64,000 nucleotides of DNA, taken from positions 1 to 64,000 of IMG/VR virus record IMGVR_UViG_3300025073_000041. One strand, written 5' to 3'. Position 1 is the first letter of the stretch; every line of letters starts with the position of its first letter. The notes below the pieces were generated by a model. That model had not been told where the DNA came from and ran no database searches. It saw only the letters and a list, made by a program, of their open reading frames with translations. Origin of the DNA: a virus. The position numbers were made by a program, and so were the translations under genes. Positions 15,148 to 22,740 of the stretch are shown piece after piece.

Positions 15148-15543
15148 ATGTTGTATTATTTCTTGGAAAGTAGGGAAGCTCCACACGTTCTAACCGAAGA
15201 AGCAAAAAAGAAGGTAGCAGAGTTTTTCTCGAAAGGGCCAAACCCCTATGGAAGTAGATTACCCATATATACCGATGAAATTGTGATTTTCTTTCTATCG
15301 CCAAAGAATTGGCCAGTAGACATAAAGTATTTTGCTCTTACAGGTTGGGCAAGAAAGGTCTCAGGTGTGAGGTTTATAGAGTGGAGAGAATACGAGTTGA
15401 AAGCTCCACTATCACAGGAAGGGCGTGACTGGTCTTTGGGAACTAAAATTCCAATCACAGAGGAAACTTACAGTGTAGTGAACAATAAAGAGATTTTCCT
15501 AAAGCCGCTTCCTTTTCTAATTGTTGAGGAAGAAAAAGATTGA
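15148..15543 (+). CDS. Tandem paralogue family, member 2
   Basis: 131 residues; starts L-Y-Y-F-L-E-S and ends with L-G-T-K-I-P-I-T-E-E-T-Y followed by a P-L-P-F-L-I-V strand. The middle differs from its neighbours. ATG is 1 base after the previous stop. Confidence 0.65.
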   Translation: MLYYFLESREAPHVLTEEAKKKVAEFFSKGPNPYGSRLPIYTDEIVIFFLSPKNWPVDIKYFALTGWARKVSGVRFIEWREYELKAPLSQEGRDWSLGTKIPITEETYSVVNNKEIFLKPLPFLIVEEEKD

Positions 15544-15545
15544 CA

Positions 15546-16046
15546 ATGCAACTTAATTCTCGGCAAAGACGACAAAAAATGGAGAGAGAGCAGAAAGCCG
15601 AAACAATAGGGCATTTCTTTATTGAGTTCTCAGAAAGAGAATACAGCAAGTATCAGCCTGAAGATTCCCAATATTATTACTATAACAAAGACTTTCTTGA
15701 GTGTTTGTCGACAGTTAGAGATGTTATTTTGTTTCCAAAAGACTTTCCTCTTATTCCAAGAAAATATTATAGCAGAATGATGTTGATCAAAGTTAAAAAA
15801 ATCGGGGTTAATCGGTATTTGTACAGAGAAAATCTTGTTAAGCCGTGTTTTAACGAGTTCCGAAAGAAATACTTTGCCAAAACAAACGGCTTTTTCCATG
15901 TGGCGCACGATGAATTTCTTGGATTGTCAATCCCAATCACAAGAGAGACTTACGATGTATTGTTGGGAAGAAGAAAAGAAAAAGAACCAGTGTTTGTGTT
16001 TAATAACAACGTATTGAATACTGGTCTTTTGATTTTACCAAGATAA
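15546..16046 (+). CDS. Tandem paralogue family, member 3
   Basis: About 166 residues from ATG 15546; ATG 15579 is also possible. Signatures I-G-H-F-F-I-E-F near the start and G-L-S-I-P-I-T-R-E-T-Y-D-V near the end, then a hydrophobic last strand (G-L-L-I-L-P). Function unknown. Confidence 0.65.
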   Translation: MQLNSRQRRQKMEREQKAETIGHFFIEFSEREYSKYQPEDSQYYYYNKDFLECLSTVRDVILFPKDFPLIPRKYYSRMMLIKVKKIGVNRYLYRENLVKPCFNEFRKKYFAKTNGFFHVAHDEFLGLSIPITRETYDVLLGRRKEKEPVFVFNNNVLNTGLLILPR

Positions 16047-16051
16047 ACAAA

Positions 16052-16534
16052 ATGCAAAGCCTAAAAACAGAAGACTTGACACAGACAGATTATTTCTTTT
16101 ATGGTCCCTATTTTGGGAACAATACAAAAAATTCAATAGTTGTAAATTATACTTTAAGTAACTCTAGCAGTTGGGAGTTTTTTGATCACTCGTTTGAATT
16201 TTTAAAGTGGAGTCGTGCTATTCTAGCTTTAGTGCCTCAAAACCCAATTCTTGATAGATCATGTGGTGGGTTTTCCCAAGACACAAGAAATAAAATTTGT
16301 CGAGGAGTCGTAGAGCAATTAACCGAAACGCACAAAACGTTCCTATTCAAGAGATTTTTTGAAGAGTCTGTGCAGAAGGACGGAATCGATAAGGAATACA
16401 TAGAGTTAAACGCACAAGAGCACGTAGGTATTATAATTCCATTGACAGAAGAGACCTATAATGTATTCTATAAAGAGCCGGATTTAAGAAGAAGCGTATT
16501 TCCTCTTTTTATTCCAAAGCCATGGAGACTGTAA
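16052..16534 (+). CDS. Tandem paralogue family, member 4
   Basis: 160 residues. T-D-Y-F-F-Y-G-P-Y-F-G near the start, F-S-Q-D-T-R-N-K-I in the middle, G-I-I-I-P-L-T-E-E-T-Y-N-V-F-Y-K near the end. Members 4 and 5 are closest to each other and share all three blocks. Confidence 0.7.
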   Translation: MQSLKTEDLTQTDYFFYGPYFGNNTKNSIVVNYTLSNSSSWEFFDHSFEFLKWSRAILALVPQNPILDRSCGGFSQDTRNKICRGVVEQLTETHKTFLFKRFFEESVQKDGIDKEYIELNAQEHVGIIIPLTEETYNVFYKEPDLRRSVFPLFIPKPWRL

Positions 16535-16551
16535 ACTAACAGGTATATAAA

Positions 16552-17082
16552 ATGGAAACCGATTATTTCTTTTATGGTCCGTTTTTTGGTGGTAGTCATG
16601 AATCTGGGCTACATAAGTTCCAAAGAAAATGTTATTACCACAATCACAGGGTTCAATGGGATTATCTCAATGAGACATGTTATATTTTAAAAGGCGAAAG
16701 TTTAGATAAAATGCGTTTTGATAAAGTAACAATTATAACAGATGCAGAATGGAAGATGAACTCTTTTTCCCAAGACACAAGAAATAAAATCGAAAAGATT
16801 ATTGCCAAAAGAGTGTCAGAGACAAATAAAGTTTATGAGGCAATGAGAAACTTTGATATGTCAATTTACGAAAGAACTCCTTTTAGCGAAGAAAAGAATA
16901 CAACAGTTAATCCTGTGGTCTTTCTATATGAAAACGAATGCACAGGAATAATGATACCTCTGGTAGAAGAGACTTACAATGTATTTTATAAAGACTCAAG
17001 GTTAAGAGAACCGATTGGAACTTTAATAGTTCCCGACCAGCAGCTATTAACGCATAGCGTTATGGAGCCACCAAGCAAATGA
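16552..17082 (+). CDS. Tandem paralogue family, member 5
   Basis: 176 residues. T-D-Y-F-F-Y-G-P-F-F-G, F-S-Q-D-T-R-N-K-I and G-I-M-I-P-L-V-E-E-T-Y-N-V-F-Y-K show clear common origin with member 4. Its stop overlaps the start of member 6 as ATGA. Confidence 0.7.
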   Translation: METDYFFYGPFFGGSHESGLHKFQRKCYYHNHRVQWDYLNETCYILKGESLDKMRFDKVTIITDAEWKMNSFSQDTRNKIEKIIAKRVSETNKVYEAMRNFDMSIYERTPFSEEKNTTVNPVVFLYENECTGIMIPLVEETYNVFYKDSRLREPIGTLIVPDQQLLTHSVMEPPSK

Positions 17083-17600
17083 CAGAAAACATCGCCAAGA
17101 CAGAAAAAGAAAACGAAGAAAGCCTCGGCCACATATTTATTCCAATAGAAGAAAACAACGATAAAGCTAGAAGTTATATATTTCTTGACATTTTACAATA
17201 CTTAATAAAATTCCTCCTCTTAACATCCTCCCAACAAGAAGAAGAAATAAGCGAAGGAATTAATCATCACCCAGTTGAATTGTGTTTAGACGTGGTGGAT
17301 ATTATTCTTTCCATTCAACAAAAACAACTTCCCCAAGACATAAAAAATAAAATCGAACTAATCATAGCAACAAAGCTCTCAGAACAACATCCACTTTATA
17401 AAGAAAGCAATATCCCAATATCAGAAAGAACAGAAGAATTTAGAAACTCCAGTCATTCTAAAACAAAATCAATAGAACAACAGGTTTTTCTAAATTTCAA
17501 TGAAGCCGTAGGTATTAAGATCCCATTGGTAAAAGAAACATATGAAGTGCTCTATACTCTAAACAAAGAGTATGCGAAATATGTCGGCTTCTTGGTATAG
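17079..17600 (+). CDS. Tandem paralogue family, member 6
   Basis: 173 residues. L-G-H-I-F-I-P-I near the start, L-P-Q-D-I-K-N-K-I mid-protein, V-G-I-K-I-P-L-V-K-E-T-Y-E-V near the end and Y-V-G-F-L-V at the C-terminus. The ATGA overlap suggests coupled translation. Confidence 0.7.
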   Translation: MTENIAKTEKENEESLGHIFIPIEENNDKARSYIFLDILQYLIKFLLLTSSQQEEEISEGINHHPVELCLDVVDIILSIQQKQLPQDIKNKIELIIATKLSEQHPLYKESNIPISERTEEFRNSSHSKTKSIEQQVFLNFNEAVGIKIPLVKETYEVLYTLNKEYAKYVGFLV

Positions 17601-17613
17601 AAAGGAGATAAAT

Positions 17614-18072
17614 ATGTCAGAAGAAACAGATTATCTATTTATCCCAATATTAACTAATTCTACTGCTGCTGCAGATTCAGTAAGCGCGGGCTTTATTTAT
17701 TTTGTACTGTCTAATAAGCTGTACGGATCAGTGTCGCAAAACTCAACATCTTCTTTTAAATGGGGTATAAAATCAAACAACGAAGATTATTATGACTTAT
17801 TTTCACTGTTGTCCGTGGTTCTTTCCCAAGAAGAGAAAAATAAAATCAAATTAATCTCAGCCTTAAAACTATCAAAAATTCCTCCTCTTTATAAAGAAGA
17901 CAAAGATTTAAACATTACAATACATAATTGTCGTTCTCTAGAGAACTCTTCTTCCAACCTTAAATTAAAACCCTTTTCGTCTATAGGTTGTATGGTTCCC
18001 TTTACAGAATCTGTATATAGAATATACACAACAAATAAAGAATATAAAAAGCATGTCGGCTTCCTGGTATAG
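17614..18072 (+). CDS. Tandem paralogue family, member 7
   Basis: 152 residues from ATG 17614 with AAAGGAG upstream. T-D-Y-L-F-I-P-I, L-S-Q-E-E-K-N-K-I and C-M-V-P-F-T-E-S-V-Y correspond to the family blocks; it shares the H-V-G-F-L-V end with member 6. Last gene before the RNA island. Confidence 0.7.
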   Translation: MSEETDYLFIPILTNSTAAADSVSAGFIYFVLSNKLYGSVSQNSTSSFKWGIKSNNEDYYDLFSLLSVVLSQEEKNKIKLISALKLSKIPPLYKEDKDLNITIHNCRSLENSSSNLKLKPFSSIGCMVPFTESVYRIYTTNKEYKKHVGFLV

Positions 18073-18144
18073 ACAAGACAATAAAACACAGAATAGATAA
18101 TAGATAAAAATAATCAGATAAGCACTCATTAGGATAGGGGGTAC

Positions 18145-18170
18145 AGTATACAGCGTATACTACATATAAT
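18145..18170 (+). promoter_or_regulatory. Operator-like dyad next to a TATAAT box
   Basis: AGTATAC-AGC-GTATACT is a perfect inverted repeat (18145-18161), directly followed by ACA and TATAAT (18165-18170). The position over a promoter spacer suggests a repressor or activator site. No good -35 box is seen. Confidence 0.45.
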
Positions 18171-18310
18171 ATCTTTTTAAATTTGGAAGAAGGCTGAGGA
18201 AAAGAAGAGAAGAATAAAAGAAAACCTAAAGGATAAACGTGGGGGGGAGAAGGGAGCGGAGGTAGCGGGACGAATTAGCACCACGATACTGCCCAAAATT
18301 TGGCACCCCC

Positions 18311-18327
18311 TGTGACAAAATGTCACA
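18311..18327. promoter_or_regulatory. Operator-like dyad
   Basis: TGTGACA-AAA-TGTCACA, perfect 7-base arms, 20 bases upstream of the -35 box at 18348. The half-site TGTGA is like CRP-family sites, but no claim about the protein can be made. Confidence 0.45.
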
Positions 18328-18347
18328 CCATTCTCACCTTATTTTAC

Positions 18348-18376
18348 TTGACAACTCCTTTTGGTTATGATATAGG
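18348..18376 (+). promoter_or_regulatory. Promoter
   Basis: TTGACA, 17-base spacer, TATAGG. No gene follows for nearly 600 bases, so the product is probably RNA. Confidence 0.6.
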
Positions 18377-18471
18377 GCCGATCCTTTAAAGTTGGCGAGT
18401 ATATCACAAATAAATAGTAAGGTCAAGTGGTAATTTCTCGAAAAAGGTGAGAAAGGGATAAAAAATAATAC

Positions 18472-18500
18472 TTGACATAGGATAAAAGTTAATGTACACT
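18472..18500 (+). promoter_or_regulatory. Promoter
   Basis: TTGACA, 17-base spacer, TACACT. Downstream, ATATAG...CTATAT and GATCT...AGATC hairpins followed by TTTTT near 18585 may define a short RNA of about 80 bases. Confidence 0.5.
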
Positions 18501-18659
18501 AGGTTGGTGGAGGGATATAGTAAAACTGCTATATTGCAAAAACAAAGGGGTTTTATTCGATCTGTCCCTATTCAGAGATCATTTTTGTTGACTTGGGAAG
18601 ATCCCATAGAGAAGTATAATAGTGGAGTATAGAATATTGGCAAGACAACAAAAAATAAG

Positions 18660-18689
18660 TTGACTTCTTGGGAAGAATCGTGGTATAAA
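18660..18689 (+). promoter_or_regulatory. Promoter of the tRNA transcript
   Basis: TTGACT, 18-base spacer, TATAAA. The spacer GGAAGAATCGTGG is also found in the promoter at 19378, so the two share more than the -35 and -10 boxes. Confidence 0.75.
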
Positions 18690-18695
18690 GGCAGA

Positions 18696-18790
18696 CATGG
18701 AACTGAGGTAAATGCGGAAAAAGAAGACAGACTATCTTCTTGCTAAAACCTCAGAACCTGCTTTAAGAGAACTAGTCATTCTTTTAAAGC
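18696..18790 (+). ncRNA. Structured 5' leader of the tRNA transcript
   Basis: CTGAGGT (18703-18709) pairs with ACCTCAG (18748-18754), enclosing AAGAAGA...TCTTCTT. A second hairpin CTTTAAGAGAA...TTCTTTTAAAG (18761-18789) ends directly at the tRNA 5' end. It could be a small RNA released by tRNA processing or a processing signal. Confidence 0.5.
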
Positions 18791-18864
18791 TTCCCGGTAG
18801 CTCAGCGGTCTAGAGCGGCCCCTTTAAGGGGGGCAGGTCCCAGGTTCGAATCCTGGCCGGGGAA
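18791..18864 (+). tRNA. tRNA, best-paired anticodon UAA (Leu?), unusual
   Basis: 74 bases. Acceptor TTCCCGG pairs with CCGGGGA (one G-U), D arm GCTC...GAGC, anticodon stem GCCCC...GGGGC with loop TTTAAGG (anticodon 18825-18827 UAA), 5-base variable loop, T arm CCAGG-TTCGAAT-CCTGG, discriminator A. No CCA is encoded. Leu tRNAs normally have a long variable arm and A at position 37; this has neither. Shifting the loop by one base gives C-U-UUA-A-G, an ochre-suppressor anticodon with standard loop bases, but costs two stem pairs. Identity is therefore uncertain. Confidence 0.85.
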
Positions 18865-18928
18865 TTGTGGAGACTGGGATAAAAATCCCTTGGGATAAAG
18901 AAGGTGAAAGCCCTTTCCTAGACCACAA
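18865..18928 (+). ncRNA. Three-way-junction-like RNA after the tRNA
   Basis: TTGTGG (18865-18870) begins right after the tRNA discriminator and pairs with CCACAA (18923-18928). Inside are GGGAT...ATCCC and a second stem. It lies 32 bases before the gene at 18961, so it could be its leader or riboswitch-like control. No known class recognised. Confidence 0.4.
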
Positions 18929-18960
18929 ACGTTTTAATTTTGTTTGTCTTGGAGGAATAG

Positions 18961-19368
18961 ATGCGCAAGTACACACGTCCAGTTTATAATGGCTGTTCTC
19001 TCCAGGATTTAAAGGGTCTTGTTTTTGACAAGGTATATAAACGAGAGGAGAATCCGGCTCCGGAGTTTTCTAACGAAGCAATTGTCTTTGAGAATAAAGA
19101 TGAAAAGTTTATTCTAACCCATTGGCAAGATTGTTGCGAATCTGTGGTAATTGAAGAAATTCATGGGGATTTGGAGGATTTGGCTGGTGCTTCTATTGTC
19201 CAGGCAGAAGAGGAATATAAAAACGGGTCACAGAACGGCGGCGATCTTACGGAAACCTGGAGTTTTTATAAGTTTGCGACAATCAAGGGGTACGTTACCA
19301 TTCGCTTTTATGGAACTTCAAACGGATATTATAGTGAAAGTGCAGGTTTGTTCAAGTTGGTGAGGTGA
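18961..19368 (+). CDS. Hypothetical protein in the RNA island
   Basis: 135 residues behind GGAGGAATAG. Acidic, beta-rich, with D-C-C-E near residue 58. No domain recognised. It is the only convincing gene between 18.07 and 20.48 kb. Confidence 0.7.
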   Translation: MRKYTRPVYNGCSLQDLKGLVFDKVYKREENPAPEFSNEAIVFENKDEKFILTHWQDCCESVVIEEIHGDLEDLAGASIVQAEEEYKNGSQNGGDLTETWSFYKFATIKGYVTIRFYGTSNGYYSESAGLFKLVR

Positions 19369-19377
19369 TTATTTTTG

Positions 19378-19407
19378 TTGACTTGTTTGGAAGAATCGTG
19401 GTATAAG
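19378..19407 (+). promoter_or_regulatory. Promoter of the 19.4-kb RNA
   Basis: TTGACT, 18-base spacer ending GGAAGAATCGTGG, TATAAG. Near-identical to the promoter at 18660. Confidence 0.75.
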
Positions 19408-19413
19408 GAAATA

Positions 19414-19645
19414 TATTAACCCCTGGAGGTGTTAGGCACATAGAGAAGAACCACAGGAAACTACGCCTGGAGAAAACAACTGCCTTGATACATCGGGCAC
19501 CTCCTTTCTATGTTGTTGTTTTCTCATGGGGATTCTCAGTTCTCCGTTCGATTCGGAGCCGGGGAATAGGGGGTAAGTCCTCGGGGAAATGCTGGCCTCT
19601 CAAAAAGGCAGATGCACCACGAGTTTACTGCCCCCGACTTTTTTA
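19414..19645 (+). ncRNA. Orphan structured ncRNA, about 230 nt
   Basis: Runs from a strong promoter to a terminator-like end (CCCCCGAC then TTTTTT near 19645). GGAGGTG pairs with CACCTCC about 70 bases later. CTCCG-TTCGATT-CGGAG followed by CCGGGGAAT is a T arm plus an acceptor strand identical to that of the tRNA at 18791; CCCTGG near the RNA 5' end could pair with it. GGGGG...CCCCC and GCCT...AGGC stems follow. The tRNA-like element suggested tmRNA, but I do not find a convincing tag frame. Confidence 0.55.
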
Positions 19646-19921
19646 TTTGTTTGTCTTGCGAGATATATAAAAAGGATCATAAAGGAGGGTCCTAAGCTTG
19701 ATGGACAATTAAATTATTTGATAATGTACTAAAAAAGATTTCAAGTAAGGATTATTATTAACTCATTATTTCGGAAGGGACGGCCTATATGGCTGTCCTC
19801 TTCCCATTTGTCTGCCAATATATAAAAATAATTATACACACATATATATATACATATACCCACATCCAAGCGCGCATATATAATATAGTCAGAATTCGGC
19901 CAAGACAGAAAAAAATATATC

Positions 19922-19950
19922 TTGACTCTTGCCAAGATCTCAGGTATAGT
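19922..19950 (+). promoter_or_regulatory. Promoter of the 20-kb RNA
   Basis: TTGACT, 17-base spacer, TATAGT. Confidence 0.7.
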
Positions 19951-19956
19951 CCTCTT

Positions 19957-20273
19957 AACACTTATTAGCAAGCTACGGCACGAGGAGGATAAGTAAAAAG
20001 AATGGAACCTTGGTAGAAAGCTTAAAGATTTCTTGGGGATTAGATCGTAAGGCATGAGGCTTACTTGTTAGGTTCTGGGGATTGTTTGGGTTGGATCTCG
20101 GCGGGAACGCGGCTCCACGGGGGTGCGTTAAGACGCTATCTCCCTGAGCGACAGCCCCCGCCGAATGGGCGAAAGACGCTGGCTTCCCCAGCCGGCCTCG
20201 GACGCCAAGTGCCGCCGCCCTCTTGTCGTCTGGCCTGACAGCCTAAGGACGACAATGGCGGCGGTTTCTTTTT
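19957..20273 (+). ncRNA. Orphan GC-rich structured ncRNA, about 317 nt
   Basis: From the promoter at 19922 to a strong terminator at 20211-20273. The stretch 20095-20265 is far more GC-rich than its surroundings and has many complementary blocks (for example GGCGGG...CCCGCC). A GGAGGATAAG site near 19985 precedes a 4-codon frame (M-E-P-W) that could be a leader peptide. Possible frames on the GC-rich part lack ribosome sites. RNA class unknown. Confidence 0.55.
20211..20273 (+). terminator. Strong intrinsic terminator
   Basis: GCCGCCGCC pairs with GGCGGCGG(T), with an inner GTCGTC...GACGAC stem, followed by TTTCTTTTTC. Confidence 0.75.
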
Positions 20274-20299
20274 CTTCTCTTGGGATAACGGCTAATGGA

Positions 20300-20336
20300 T
20301 TATCATGTATGGTACAAAATGTACCATACATGATAA
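20300..20336. repeat. Perfect 17-bp inverted repeat with AAA loop
   Basis: TTATCATGTATGGTACA, AAA, then the exact reverse complement. No T-tract follows on either strand, so a simple terminator is unlikely; a protein-binding site, a cruciform or a remnant insertion target is possible. Confidence 0.85.
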
Positions 20337-20421
20337 CATATGGTCACTTATCTTGGACGGTCAAACAAAAGCACCCATATATTAGTAGTCAGAAAAAAAG
20401 ACAGGCAAACAAAAAAAGAGA

Positions 20422-20450
20422 TTGACGCTTCAATTTAAACTTGTTAAGAT
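20422..20450 (+). promoter_or_regulatory. Promoter cut off from its gene by the HNH gene
   Basis: TTGACG, 17-base spacer, TAAGAT. The surrounding 75 bases resemble 22830-22905 (same spacer CTTCAATTTA and same downstream CCAAAGAATCGAAC), but here the 3' end of a convergent HNH gene follows at once. Confidence 0.55.
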
Positions 20451-20486
20451 GTCCAAAGAATCGAACGAACCACCAGAGGAGAAAGC

Positions 20487-21230
20487 TTATATATTTTCTT
20501 CTTCAGTGCCCCAATGTAACTTCCTGTGGCAATTAGAGCAGAGAAGAATACATTTTTTTGTTTCTTCCATAAGTTCTTCCATTCTTTTGTTACGATTAGC
20601 ACAGATAGAGAAGGTTTTCGTTTTGGGGTCTACATGATGAAAATCATAGATTGATACATGTGGATCGTTATTCCCGCAATGTTGACATTTTCCGCCAAGA
20701 AGAGAAATTAAAATTTGTTTCTTTTGTTTCCAGCGTTCCGATATTTCTTTTCTATAACAAGAAATACACTTCCTTTCGTTCTTATAAAAGAATTCTGGGC
20801 TATTAAGAGTTTTATTACAAAGAACACAAGTTTTTTGTTTTGGTTCTGGGATGGATTCTTTTTGAATCCTCAAAAGACTAAGACGCTCTTTAAGACAGTC
20901 TGGACAATACTTTCTTTTTTTCTTGCTTGTTCGTTTGAATTTCTTTTGACAAGCAATACAAGTACAAAGCTTGAAGTCTTCAGGATATTGTTTGTTATTT
21001 AAAAACAAAGCTTTGCATCTTCTAGAACAGAAATGTTCTTCGCTTCTCTTTGCTTGAGAAGGAATAAGATAAAAAGTCTTTGTGCAATAACTGCAGGTGG
21101 TTCTTGGGGTTTTGTCTTTGTAGTAGTTGTTTCTACACTCATGCGAACAGAAAAAGTGTTTGTTATTATAGACACGAGAGTTCTTTCTAAGGAATTCCTT
21201 TGAGCAGTTATCACAAACTAATAATTTCAT
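20487..21230 (-). CDS. HNH endonuclease with several zinc-knuckle repeats
   Basis: 247 residues from ATG 21230 (GGAGAG upstream); a longer in-frame start is less likely. Repeated CxxC/CxxxC pairs (C-D-N-C, F-C-S-H-E-C, C-S-Y-C, F-C-S-R-R-C, C-I-A-C, C-V-L-C, C-I-S-C) precede a C-terminal HNH core: C-Q-H-C-G, F-H-H-V-D-P, C-I-L-L-C-S-N-C-H-R-K-L-H. Such free-standing HNH genes are often homing nucleases in phages. It points against the local gene direction and separates a promoter from its usual downstream sequence, which supports insertion by homing. Confidence 0.85.
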   Translation of the reverse strand: MKLLVCDNCSKEFLRKNSRVYNNKHFFCSHECRNNYYKDKTPRTTCSYCTKTFYLIPSQAKRSEEHFCSRRCKALFLNNKQYPEDFKLCTCIACQKKFKRTSKKKRKYCPDCLKERLSLLRIQKESIPEPKQKTCVLCNKTLNSPEFFYKNERKCISCYRKEISERWKQKKQILISLLGGKCQHCGNNDPHVSIYDFHHVDPKTKTFSICANRNKRMEELMEETKKCILLCSNCHRKLHWGTEEENI

Positions 21231-21290
21231 TGTATTTATCTCTCCTGTCCTAACTAGTGCCACGGTTAACCAAAAACTTAAAAATCTTTG

Positions 21291-21319
21291 TTGACTTTCA
21301 AAACGGTTTGGTGTATTAT
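21291..21319 (+). promoter_or_regulatory. Promoter of the DUF932 gene
   Basis: TTGACT, 17-base spacer, TATTAT, then AAAGGAG and ATG 21371. Confidence 0.7.
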
Positions 21320-21370
21320 CTGTTTTGTTGGGATGAAGAAAACCGAAAGAAAACAAAGGAGTACAAAGCA

Positions 21371-22387
21371 ATGGCACACGGAATTATGGCAGAAGATACA
21401 CTTTTTTTTAATCTCCTCAACGGAAAGCCATGGCATGGCCTTGGCACCGGGGTCGATGGTCTGGTGACGGTCCAGGACGCGATCCGGCTGGCCAACCTCG
21501 GCTGGACGGTGAGCAAGCGGGATCTCTTCCTGGCCAGCGGCACCAAGCTCGAAAACAACTTCGCCATCGTTCGCGACGACATCAACCTGCCGCTCGGCGT
21601 TGTCAAGGGGCGTTACCAGATCTTGCAAAACACCGAGGCTTTCGGTGTGATCGATCAGATGATGTTGCAGGGCGAGGCCCGCATCGACACGGCCGGCTCG
21701 CTCTTCAACGGGGCGCGCACTTGGATGCTGGTCGAGTTGTCCGAAGCCCTGAAGATCGGCGACGACAAGGTTCTGCCTCACATGATGGTGTCCACGACCC
21801 ACGACGGGACCGGCGCGGTGTGGGCGCTTCTCACCGGGACGCGAGTTGTGTGCATGAATACGCTCCGGATGGCGGTCCACGGGGCCAAGCGGGAGCACAA
21901 GGTCCGGATTCCGCATGTCGGCAACATGGAGGCCAAGATCCGCGAGGCTATGGTTACCCTGGGTGTGGCCAAGGACTACTTCGCGGCGCTCCAGGCCCAG
22001 GCCGAGAGCATGATGCGCAGCCCGATCACTGAGATTCAGATGCAAGCCCTTGTCGAGGGGATTTTCCCCACGACCAAGGACGAGAGCGAGAAGGTCCCGA
22101 CCCGCACCCTGAACATGCGGCAGACTGTCACGGATCTGTTCCAGACTGGCGGCATGGGTCTCGACGCCTATCGCGGCACCGCCTGGGGAGCCTACCAGGC
22201 CGTGGTCGAGTACGTGGATCACCACAGCACGCTCAAGGGCCAGGACGGACCCGAGGCCAATGATCGCCGCCTGGATCATATCTTCTTCTCTGGTCGGGGC
22301 CAGGATATGAAAGACAAGGCGCAGAGCATCCTGGAGAGCATCATGGATGCCAGCGTCAACGTCCACCCCGTCACCGTCCCCGCCTGA
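21371..22387 (+). CDS. DUF932 / phage-plasmid-like protein (TIGR03299-type)
   Basis: 338 residues from ATG 21371. N-terminal W-H-G-L-G-T, then L-G-W-T-V, G-R-Y-Q-I-L-Q-N-T-E-A-F and T-R-V-V-C-M-N-T-L match the widespread DUF932 family, whose molecular role is not established. Codon use is strongly GC-rich and contrasts with the AT-rich neighbours, so recent transfer is likely. A deleted TnpB element sits immediately behind the stop. Confidence 0.85.
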   Translation: MAHGIMAEDTLFFNLLNGKPWHGLGTGVDGLVTVQDAIRLANLGWTVSKRDLFLASGTKLENNFAIVRDDINLPLGVVKGRYQILQNTEAFGVIDQMMLQGEARIDTAGSLFNGARTWMLVELSEALKIGDDKVLPHMMVSTTHDGTGAVWALLTGTRVVCMNTLRMAVHGAKREHKVRIPHVGNMEAKIREAMVTLGVAKDYFAALQAQAESMMRSPITEIQMQALVEGIFPTTKDESEKVPTRTLNMRQTVTDLFQTGGMGLDAYRGTAWGAYQAVVEYVDHHSTLKGQDGPEANDRRLDHIFFSGRGQDMKDKAQSILESIMDASVNVHPVTVPA

Positions 22388-22394
22388 TCTTCCT

Positions 22395-22678
22395 AAGCTA
22401 CTTAAGACTTGAACTGTAAATTCGTTGGTCAACACGACTGCTGACAGATGAAACAACGAATTTGTAAAAAAAGTCAACATATTTCGCTTCGTGTGCTATA
22501 TTTATAGCATGTCGAAGTTTCGTACTACGACGTATGAAAGAACCGCCGCCTTGGCGGGGATAGCCTGCTGTCAAGAAAGCTCTGGCTCTAGTCGTAAGAC
22601 CAGAACGAAACTTTCTCTTGGGCAGGAATCGAGCAGCCGTGTTAGCTAAAGAGTTCATGGTTTAAGTCTCGAATGGGA
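22395..22678 (+). mobile_element. Internally deleted TnpB-element derivative (MITE-like), copy C
   Basis: About 284 bases. The left part (inverted end, CAACGAATTTGTAAA, then TGCTATATTTATAG) and the right part (GGGGATAGCCTGCTGTCAAG to GGTTTAAGTCTCGAATGGGA) match the two ends of the full elements. The tnpB interior is missing. A 46-codon frame (22509-22649) fuses the first residues to the last 37. The deletion junction is the same as in the copy at 25.2 kb, so this is a mobilised non-autonomous form. Confidence 0.8.
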
Positions 22679-22705
22679 AGATAAATAAAAAAACAACCTG
22701 CAAGA

Positions 22706-22725
22706 CCGGGCGCCCAATGGCCCGG
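22706..22725 (+). terminator. Hairpin behind the deleted element
   Basis: CCGGGC and GCCCGG with an 8-base loop, then CATTTAAAT; no long T-tract, so a weak terminator at best. Confidence 0.4.
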
Positions 22726-22740
22726 CATTTAAATATATAT

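Noticed and set aside
19414-19645. tmRNA
   Set aside because: A T arm and acceptor-like strand are present, but the 5' partner is imperfect and no tag frame with a typical hydrophobic end is seen.
20422-20637. 71-codon plus-strand frame beginning at the cassette promoter
   Set aside because: It runs antisense through the 3' end of the HNH gene, whose zinc and HNH motifs are intact.
21278-22480. 400-codon minus-strand frame opposite the DUF932 gene
   Set aside because: High GC opens long antisense frames. The plus-strand protein matches a known family and has a promoter and ribosome site.
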